Shown piece by piece: positions 1-4,867 of a stretch of DNA of 6,066 bases. Under the pieces are notes generated by a model. That model saw nothing but the letters and a program-made list of their open reading frames with translations. It did no database searches and had not been told where the DNA came from. Origin of the DNA: a candidate division LCP-89 bacterium (GTDB taxonomy: Bacteria > Electryoneota > B3-LCP); contig JALGZU010000181.1 of assembly GCA_025774735.1 (NCBI GenBank), positions 1 through 6,066 of the forward strand, in the 5' to 3' direction. Every line of letters starts with the position of its first letter. The first letter of the stretch is position 1. A program made the translations under genes and the position numbers.

Positions 1-422
1 GGGGTGGGGCAGAGCTGGGAGAAAAAGTATTGATTCTTGGGGATATGGGAGTGACCATCTCGACAGCTCTTTTCATCCTTCACGAATATCCGGATAAGGA
101 AGTCAGTACACTGTCCGGCGTTAAAAAGCTTGGTAAAGATGTCAATCCCTCGTACATCTGGCGTTACATCAAGAAATTGAAGAATGGCGGTGTGGTCCAG
201 TACCCGTTACACACTCTTCTCGAGATTAGACCGAACGAAGTACTGGCAAAAGCGCCGAATGGTGACCAGGTCACCATCACTGCAGATACCGTGGTGCTTT
301 CGCAAATGGCGAGTTACAAGCCGTTGTCACCGAAAGAGGCCAACACCATCGGTGACGCCCTGATCCCCCGGCGTGGCAATTCGGCTCTGCTGGATGGCTT
401 CAGGATGGGAATGAGACTGTAA
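1..422 (+). CDS. FAD/NAD(P)-dependent oxidoreductase, old-yellow-enzyme/2,4-dienoyl-CoA reductase type, C-terminal part
   Basis: This is the C-terminal 139 residues of a flavoenzyme; the reading frame is open from base 3, so the real start lies before the window and the TTG at 30 is internal. The fragment begins with a beta strand and dinucleotide-binding turn (VLILGDMGVTISTA), continues through a Rossmann-like alpha/beta region, and ends with IGDALIPRRGNSALLDGFRMG. That ending matches the family's C-terminal signature, in which a Gly-Asp contacts FAD and is followed by a helix often reading A-I-x-(D/E)-G. Family members usually carry an N-terminal TIM barrel with FMN and a 4Fe-4S cluster and reduce enoyl-CoA or enoate double bonds; that half is not visible here, so a stand-alone NAD(P)/FAD protein is also possible. 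The NAD(P) motif is unusual: the third glycine is replaced by Thr. The ferredoxin gene follows 24 bases later, suggesting electron exchange. Family call fairly secure, substrate unknown. Confidence 0.75.
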   Translation, partial: GGAELGEKVLILGDMGVTISTALFILHEYPDKEVSTLSGVKKLGKDVNPSYIWRYIKKLKNGGVVQYPLHTLLEIRPNEVLAKAPNGDQVTITADTVVLSQMASYKPLSPKEANTIGDALIPRRGNSALLDGFRMGMRL

Positions 423-446
423 ACGAACTAACTCAGGAGAGAAATT

Positions 447-671
447 ATGATCCCCCAAATAGATATCTTCAAGTGTAACGGATGTGAAATTTGTGTGCGG
501 GCTTGTCCACCCAAGGTGATTGGTATGATCCAGAACGTCGCCGTCATTCTGACCGACCTATGCGAGGAATGCGGCATCTGTGCCGATGTTTGTCCCATCG
601 ACGCCGTCGATTTCAAGCTACCGCACTACGAACCTTACGAAGTCCACGAATCTTATCGCCCGGTGAGGTAA
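447..671 (+). CDS. 2[4Fe-4S] ferredoxin, 74 residues
   Basis: A small electron carrier with two complete CxxCxxCxxxCP motifs: Cys10, 13, 16 and 20 (CNGCEICVRACPP) and Cys39, 42, 45 and 49 (CEECGICADVCPIDAV). All eight ligands needed for two 4Fe-4S clusters are present. There is no signal peptide, so it should act in the cytoplasm. A short charged C-terminal tail rich in Tyr, Glu and His (residues 57-74) follows the second cluster and could be a docking segment. The ATG at 447 is supported by AGGAGA at 435-440, six bases upstream. It lies 24 bases after the flavoenzyme and 4 bases before the next gene, so it is probably the electron partner of that flavoenzyme. That pairing is inferred from position only. 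The length is typical for bacterial-type ferredoxins. Confidence 0.93.
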   Translation: MIPQIDIFKCNGCEICVRACPPKVIGMIQNVAVILTDLCEECGICADVCPIDAVDFKLPHYEPYEVHESYRPVR

Positions 672-675
672 ACCA

Positions 676-1170
676 ATGAGCCCAATCTCTATCGAATCTA
701 AATTCAAAGTGCTCTGCGAAATCACCCGCGCACAACACTTCGCCTGGCGTCAGGCAGTCTCCGAAACCTGTCTCGGCATCGATCCGGAGAAGGTCGTTTA
801 CCGCATGTGGGAAATTACCGGGCACGAAACCGCCAAGGCTTATCTGAAGCGGCTCGATACTTCGAAGCCGTTGCCTATGCAGATCGCTCAGAGCATGGTC
901 TGGTCTAGTGAATCCATGGGGGAGAGCGCTATCGTTGAGACAGGTGCGGACGACAATGAAGCATTTGTCGTCCATGACGAATGCCCCTGGTTCATCTGGC
1001 ATCAGCGGCTGGAGTTTCTCGGAGAGGATCAGCCGGGTTGCGACCTGTGGTTTTCCACCTGTATCGATGACATCAACAAAGTTCTCGGTACCAGCGTGAG
1101 GATAGAGACCTTGAGTTCGCTGCCTGAAGGAGGATCCTCATGCCGGCGAAGAATTTGGATAGAGCGATAA
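676..1170 (+). CDS. Cys-rich protein resembling the L-2-amino-thiazoline-4-carboxylate hydrolase family
   Basis: A soluble protein of 164 residues without signal peptide or membrane segment. The N-terminal half (about 1-75) looks helical. The C-terminal half carries the conserved-looking positions: Cys103 in ECPWFIWHQRL, Cys122 and Cys129 in GCDLWFSTCIDDIN, and Cys156 in LPEGGSSCRRRIW. The order 'CPx-Trp, Cys-x-x-Asp, then Gly-x-x-x-Cys-Arg at the end' recalls the ATC hydrolase-like family, many of whose anaerobe members are annotated from homology alone. Whether this one hydrolyses a thiazoline is doubtful; the cysteines could instead bind a metal or cofactor. The ATG is supported by GAGG at 665-668, inside the end of the ferredoxin gene, so translation is probably coupled. 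The context suggests an accessory or substrate-handling partner of the flavoenzyme and ferredoxin. The family assignment is from memory of motifs and moderate; the function is unknown. Confidence 0.6.
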   Translation: MSPISIESKFKVLCEITRAQHFAWRQAVSETCLGIDPEKVVYRMWEITGHETAKAYLKRLDTSKPLPMQIAQSMVWSSESMGESAIVETGADDNEAFVVHDECPWFIWHQRLEFLGEDQPGCDLWFSTCIDDINKVLGTSVRIETLSSLPEGGSSCRRRIWIER

Positions 1171-1197
1171 TTAACAATAGGATAGAACAATATTGCC

Positions 1198-1974
1198 ATG
1201 AAGTGTCCAGCCTGCAAAGGAGACGTACCAACCGGCTACAAGGGGCGAACCTGTCCGTCTTGCAGTGAAGCTTTGCCTACAACCCAGGCGACCTATATCG
1301 AGTGGGCGATCAGAGCTGCCGGATTTACGGAGGACCGGGGATTTTTCTTCTGGTTGTTCTTCTTCGCTTTCCTCATGGGGCTATTTGCGGTACTGGAACA
1401 TCTCTTCGGTCCGGGCGAACTGGCCATACTCCTCGATCAGCACAAGTTTGTCAGCCTGATCATGTTCATCTACGTCGCCGCCCACCTGAAAATCATCCGC
1501 AACATAAACACAGTCTCCAGACCGGGCTACCCGGGGCGTTACTGGATTGACCGTCTTATCATCAGGAAATTCAAGAAGGGGACGAACCTCTCCTTGCTCG
1601 CGGGATTCCTCATCAGCAGTATCGTGGTAGGGCCCCTGAACCTGTTTTCGCTGCTGCCAGCTTACGTACTTATCATGTCGATCTTTACGGCCCTGTTCTG
1701 GAGTGTCGATTCTTTTCGCATCGACGATCGCGAGTTTCACGATGCCAAGGTCAAATCCTACTTCAATTTTCTTGGCGTCAAATACATCCGTACCTGGCGC
1801 AAGGTTAGTGGGGCGTACCTGATCGGCATTATCGTATCTGCCGCCACCTTTTACGGACTGATGCAGATTCCTGACCTGTGGTGGCTGATTAAAATGAATC
1901 CTACCCTGAACTCCATCATTGAATTAGTAAATGGTTTGTTCAGCTGGATACCGATGCTCTATCCGAGTCAGTGA
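1198..1974 (+). CDS. Zinc-ribbon, multi-pass membrane protein of unknown function
   Basis: A 258-residue protein. Residues 1-25 form a zinc-ribbon-like knuckle with Cys3, Cys6, Cys19 and Cys22 (two CPxC pairs), with no signal peptide before it. After a short amphipathic stretch come hydrophobic segments at about 47-70, 83-99, 131-152, 153-170 and 203-222. A further weakly hydrophobic C-terminal stretch (about 238-256) may lie at the membrane surface. A polar basic loop (100-130) and a polar segment (171-202) separate the helices. The layout resembles zinc-ribbon plus Yip1-like or DUF membrane proteins, but I do not recognise a specific family. The start at 1198 is chosen because the zinc knuckle begins there; the nearest purine-rich stretch (AGGATAGA, about 1179-1186) is weak and somewhat distant. 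The gap to the preceding gene is 27 bases, so it may belong to the same transcript, yet a role in the redox module is not evident. It ends just ahead of a terminator. Confidence 0.75.
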   Translation: MKCPACKGDVPTGYKGRTCPSCSEALPTTQATYIEWAIRAAGFTEDRGFFFWLFFFAFLMGLFAVLEHLFGPGELAILLDQHKFVSLIMFIYVAAHLKIIRNINTVSRPGYPGRYWIDRLIIRKFKKGTNLSLLAGFLISSIVVGPLNLFSLLPAYVLIMSIFTALFWSVDSFRIDDREFHDAKVKSYFNFLGVKYIRTWRKVSGAYLIGIIVSAATFYGLMQIPDLWWLIKMNPTLNSIIELVNGLFSWIPMLYPSQ

Positions 1975-2003
1975 AAATAAGAAGAAGAGTTCAGGTTTAC
2001 GGA

Positions 2004-2030
2004 GGGCGCTATGTGCGCCCGTTTCTTTTT
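2004..2030 (+). terminator. Rho-independent terminator of the plus-strand cluster
   Basis: A perfect six-base-pair GC stem (GGGCGC at 2004-2009 with GCGCCC at 2015-2020) encloses a five-base loop, TATGT, and is followed by a T-rich run (GTTTCTTTTT, 2021-2030). It lies 30 bases after the stop of the membrane-protein gene, as expected for the end of the plus-strand transcript. On the minus strand the hairpin would form but no T run follows it, so it should not terminate the opposing cluster efficiently. The rest of the spacer (2031-2095) is AT-rich and contains only a weak five-base inverted repeat (CATAA 2047-2051, TTATG 2058-2062). No convincing terminator for the minus-strand cluster was seen there. 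Confidence 0.85.
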
Positions 2031-2095
2031 GTGAATTACTATGTCGCATAAGATATATTATGTAAAGTTGCAAGTTAAATAGAGAATCCTCCTAA

Positions 2096-3457
2096 TCAAC
2101 GCCTCTTCCTCTCGCCCAACCTTCCGGCGATCTGCACTGGATCCCAAAGGCTCGATATTTCGGGTGTATAACCAAGATCCAGATTCTCTAATTCCCTGAG
2201 TGTCATCTTCCCTTCGATAGCAGTTACCAGTGTGTTGAAGCAGGCATGTACACCCTGCGGGCCGGCCATTTGTGCGCCGAGAATCCTGCCATTGTCACGG
2301 GAACTGATTAAGACCAGGTCAATTGCTTTACCACCAAATAATCGTGGTTTTGTGAATGCCCTTACGCTGGTTGTATCTATCTTGAATCCGTGTTCTCTGG
2401 CCTGTTTGGTAGATAAGCCAATGCGCCCGATAAGCAGATCGAAGCAAGTCCAAAAACGCGAAGCGAGTGTTCCTGGGTCAAAGACATTACCGCCTGATGC
2501 ATTCTCGCCGGCCAGTCTTCCCTGCCTGGCTGCCGTCTTCGCGAGGGGCCAGTAAATTGGTTTGTTTGTAATACGGTTTTTCGTGACGGCACAGTCCCCG
2601 CATGCATAGATACCCTGCCTTGAAGTCATCAGGTGCCTGTCAACGAGGATTGCATTGTCAATACTCAGCGATATATCCGAAGATAACGCAAGATCAACAT
2701 TGGGTTTGACACCCATCGCGAGTAAGACACCATCTGCAGCAATAATATTCGATGATGCTTCAACTCCAACGGCCTTGTTATCAAGCGATACTTTAATACC
2801 AATTAGATTATCTGTGAAATAAAGGTTTATATCATGATCGTTTAAAGTTTCACAGATGCTGTCACTAATTGGCTTTTCGAGATCATCCATCAATCCTTCG
2901 CTCTTCCCGATCATTGTTACATTCATGCCGTACGAGTGAAGCGCGGCACAGCAGGCCTGCGCGATAGTACCGGTTCCGATGATAACGAAGTTTTTCGGTT
3001 TATCTGTTTCGAGAAAGTGCCTCAGGGAATGAGCATCTTCAAGCGTGCGGAGAGAAAAGACGCCCTTTGCCCCGATGTTCGGCCATCTTGGGCGAATCGG
3101 TTCAGCGCCTGTAGAGAGAATGAGGCGATCATAATGTAGGTCAAAAGACTGGCCTGTAGTTAGATTTTCAAGGGAAAGGGTATGTTGAATGGGTAGGATT
3201 CTGGTGGCGCTGTGGCCAATCAGGACGTCCAACTCATGAATATTTCGAGCATCAGCGGTGGAGAGACGCTGTAAAACATTAACGTCTTCGAAAGTTCCGT
3301 CGAGATAGGCGGGGATCGAGCAATTTGCTATGGCGATACGTTGTGATTTCTCAATGACGGTAATCTTTAGATCGGAGCGGTGCCGGCGCGCGCGGAGAGC
3401 GGCAGCCATACCCGCGGCATTCCCCCCTACAACGATGAGATGCTTGGGTTGATGCAA
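2096..3457 (-). CDS. Pyridine nucleotide-disulfide oxidoreductase, CoA-disulfide reductase/NADH oxidase-like
   Basis: A 453-residue flavoprotein with full family layout. The FAD-binding Rossmann fold is at the N-terminus (VVGGNAAGMAAALRAR, residues 9-24, with Glu36 ending the second strand). The single redox cysteine is Cys46 in IANCSIPAYLDG, at the place of the catalytic Cys in CoA-disulfide reductases. The second, NAD(P)H-binding fold has GTGTIA at 161-166, and the second FAD contact is ACGDCA at 285-290. The C-terminal dimerisation domain ends with GYTPEISSLWDP, in which Tyr430 corresponds to a conserved tyrosine of CoA-disulfide reductases. Known members reduce CoA disulfide, persulfides, polysulfide or oxygen with NAD(P)H; the sequence does not say which. 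The start is TTG at 3457: an in-frame stop lies three codons upstream, no ATG or GTG occurs before the FAD motif, and no Shine-Dalgarno sequence is visible. It is last in the minus-strand cluster, 19 bases after the preceding gene. Its middle part is more AT-rich than its neighbours. Confidence 0.88.
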   Translation of the reverse strand: MHQPKHLIVVGGNAAGMAAALRARRHRSDLKITVIEKSQRIAIANCSIPAYLDGTFEDVNVLQRLSTADARNIHELDVLIGHSATRILPIQHTLSLENLTTGQSFDLHYDRLILSTGAEPIRPRWPNIGAKGVFSLRTLEDAHSLRHFLETDKPKNFVIIGTGTIAQACCAALHSYGMNVTMIGKSEGLMDDLEKPISDSICETLNDHDINLYFTDNLIGIKVSLDNKAVGVEASSNIIAADGVLLAMGVKPNVDLALSSDISLSIDNAILVDRHLMTSRQGIYACGDCAVTKNRITNKPIYWPLAKTAARQGRLAGENASGGNVFDPGTLASRFWTCFDLLIGRIGLSTKQAREHGFKIDTTSVRAFTKPRLFGGKAIDLVLISSRDNGRILGAQMAGPQGVHACFNTLVTAIEGKMTLRELENLDLGYTPEISSLWDPVQIAGRLGERKRR

Positions 3458-3476
3458 GGTAGATTAAGAAGTTTGA

Positions 3477-3779
3477 CTATGAAGAAAGCTTTTGTTTCAC
3501 CGCCGCAACTTTTCCATCCAGGGTAAGCTCTTTATCGCGACGGTCATCGATGGTGATGACGGTATAGACGCGTTGGACGCCATCATCGAATGGCACCTGG
3601 TGCATCGCCTGAACGGCTTCAAAAATCCGTTCGGTAGGCCCTTCGATCTGCGTAGACATCGGCGTCAACGTGTATTTCAGATCATCGAAACGCTCCAGCA
3701 CCATGAAACATTTGGCGACGATGTGAGAGACCGAGGGGCCTTCCGTCTTGGGTATGATCGAAATGGCACAAGTACTCAT
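3477..3779 (-). CDS. UPF0045/MTH1187 family thiamine-binding-like protein
   Basis: A 100-residue cytoplasmic protein of the MTH1187/YkoF-like fold (Pfam thiamine_BP, formerly DUF77). The family signatures are visible: an N-terminal strand with Ile-Pro (AISIIPKTEG), a helix (VSHIVAKCFMVLER), then YTLTPMSTQIEGP, RVYTVITIDDRRDK and a final GKVAAVKQKL helix. Family members form ferredoxin-like oligomers; some bind thiamine or its pyrimidine part, and most have no proven function. The length is normal. The ATG at 3779 is preferred over longer in-frame options that overlap the upstream gene, because the family begins here and a good ribosome binding site (AGAGGTG, 3785-3791) sits five bases upstream, partly in the 14-base gap. 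It is therefore probably translated in step with the GalT-like gene. Why it sits in an alpha-glucan cluster is unclear. Confidence 0.88.
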   Translation of the reverse strand: MSTCAISIIPKTEGPSVSHIVAKCFMVLERFDDLKYTLTPMSTQIEGPTERIFEAVQAMHQVPFDDGVQRVYTVITIDDRRDKELTLDGKVAAVKQKLSS

Positions 3780-3784
3780 GATAG

Positions 3785-3791
3785 CACCTCT
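3785..3791 (-). promoter_or_regulatory. Ribosome binding site fixing the start of the UPF0045 gene
   Basis: Read on the minus strand, AGAGGTG precedes the ATG at 3779 by five bases. It lies in the 14-base gap just after the stop codon of the GalT-like gene (3794-3796). It decides between this start and upstream in-frame codons that would extend the protein 31 residues into the GalT-like gene. Confidence 0.7.
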
Positions 3792-3793
3792 CT

Positions 3794-4825
3794 TCAGGGA
3801 ATCACAACTTCCCTTAAATATCGTGCGGCGTCTTCCGGGGGAGTCGGATTGATGTAGAATCCGGTTCCCCATTCGAAGCCTGCAGTACGGACTAGCCTTG
3901 GAATGATCTCAAAATGCCAGTGGAAGTCCTGTGTCAGAGTACCCCAGTAGTTCGACCGATGGGCTTGTGATTTCGTGTTAGGCGCAGTATGCAGCATGAA
4001 ATTATACGGGGGATCGTCGAGGGCGATCTTTAATCGTGTCAGGGCATCTTTCAAACACTTCGAGAGACCCATCAGATCGCTCTCCGAGGCTTCGGCAAAA
4101 TCGTGTGAATGCTTGACGGGAGCGATAAAGATCTCGAAGGGGAAGCGTGCGGCAAAGGGAGCGATGGCCACCATGCCGTCAACTTCGGTGATGACGCGTT
4201 CACCGCTTTCAAGCTCTTGTTGGATGATGTCACAGAAAAGGCAGCGCTCTTTGAGGTCGTAATGCTTTTTGGCCGAATCCAGTTCCATGGAGACGGTTCT
4301 GGGCGTGACCGGGGTGGCGATGATCTGCGTGTGCGGGTGCGAGAGGGAGGCTCCAGCCGTTACGCCCTGGTTCTTGAAGATCAGCACATAGCGAAAGCGC
4401 AGGTCTTTCTTGAGATCCTTGAGCCGGTTCTGGTAAACCTTCATGATCTTCTGGAAATGATCCAGAGGTTGATCTGCCAAATCCAAATCGTGGGAGGTGC
4501 TTTCTATAACGACTTCATGAGCGCCGATGCCATTCATCTTGTCGTAGATCCCCATGCCGGATCGGTCCAGCTCGCCTTCGATGCGCAGAGCGGGAAACTT
4601 ATTGGGGACGACCCGTATATCCCAGCCGGGGGTGTTCGGTGCGCGGTCTGAGTTGGGCATAGCCATGACTTCCGGCGGTGTTTTCTCTTCGTTCCCCTCA
4701 CAGAATGGGCAGAATCCTCCGGATTGTTCCGGCTCGAGCTTGGCGAAATCCGAAGGGCGTCTCCCCCGCTCTGTGGCGATTATAACCCAGCGTCTCTGAA
4801 TAGGATCGTGACGTAATTCCGGCAT
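3794..4825 (-). CDS. galT: GalT-family hexose-1-phosphate nucleotidylyltransferase (UDP-galactose or ADP-glucose type)
   Basis: A 343-residue enzyme of the HIT superfamily GalT branch, close in length to E. coli GalT. The active site is SHPHTQ at 162-167; His165 would be the nucleophile that forms the nucleotidyl-enzyme intermediate, followed by the conserved Gln167. A first metal site is formed by Cys39 and Cys42 (FCPFC), His112 and His163. A second CxxC (Cys195, Cys198) with His241 and the HWH motif (302-304) probably makes a second zinc site. N-terminal RHDPIQRRWVIIATERGRRP and C-terminal GFEWGTGFYINPTPPEDAAR are typical of the family. Classical GalT swaps UMP between UDP-glucose and galactose-1-phosphate. 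The second CxxC and the block PVTPRTVSMELD after the active site recall ADP-glucose phosphorylases, which would fit the neighbouring branching enzyme. The ATG has a strong ribosome binding site (GGGAGG, 4830-4835). The gap to the upstream gene is 42 bases. Family certain, substrate open. Confidence 0.92.
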   Translation of the reverse strand: MPELRHDPIQRRWVIIATERGRRPSDFAKLEPEQSGGFCPFCEGNEEKTPPEVMAMPNSDRAPNTPGWDIRVVPNKFPALRIEGELDRSGMGIYDKMNGIGAHEVVIESTSHDLDLADQPLDHFQKIMKVYQNRLKDLKKDLRFRYVLIFKNQGVTAGASLSHPHTQIIATPVTPRTVSMELDSAKKHYDLKERCLFCDIIQQELESGERVITEVDGMVAIAPFAARFPFEIFIAPVKHSHDFAEASESDLMGLSKCLKDALTRLKIALDDPPYNFMLHTAPNTKSQAHRSNYWGTLTQDFHWHFEIIPRLVRTAGFEWGTGFYINPTPPEDAARYLREVVIP

Positions 4826-4867
4826 CTATCCTCCCGATATTCTCGATTGTTATCCGTTGTTTACTTT

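Noticed and set aside
613..1002. 129-residue open frame on the minus strand, opposite the Cys-rich gene
   Set aside because: It is antisense to a well-placed gene with a good ribosome binding site, and its composition looks like a codon-bias shadow.
2047..2062. CATAA/TTATG inverted repeat in the spacer between the two clusters
   Set aside because: The arms have only five AT-rich bases and no T run, so it is not a credible terminator or operator.
2232..2555. 107-residue open frame on the plus strand, opposite the flavoprotein gene
   Set aside because: It is antisense to a complete oxidoreductase whose FAD motif and dimerisation domain are intact.
3780..3872. 31-residue N-terminal extension of the UPF0045 protein
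   Set aside because: It would overlap the end of the GalT-like gene, lacks family similarity, and the internal ATG at 3779 has a good ribosome binding site.
4109..4651. 180-residue open frame on the plus strand, opposite the GalT-like gene
   Set aside because: It lies wholly antisense to a gene with unmistakable active-site and metal motifs, and its translation shows no recognisable domain.
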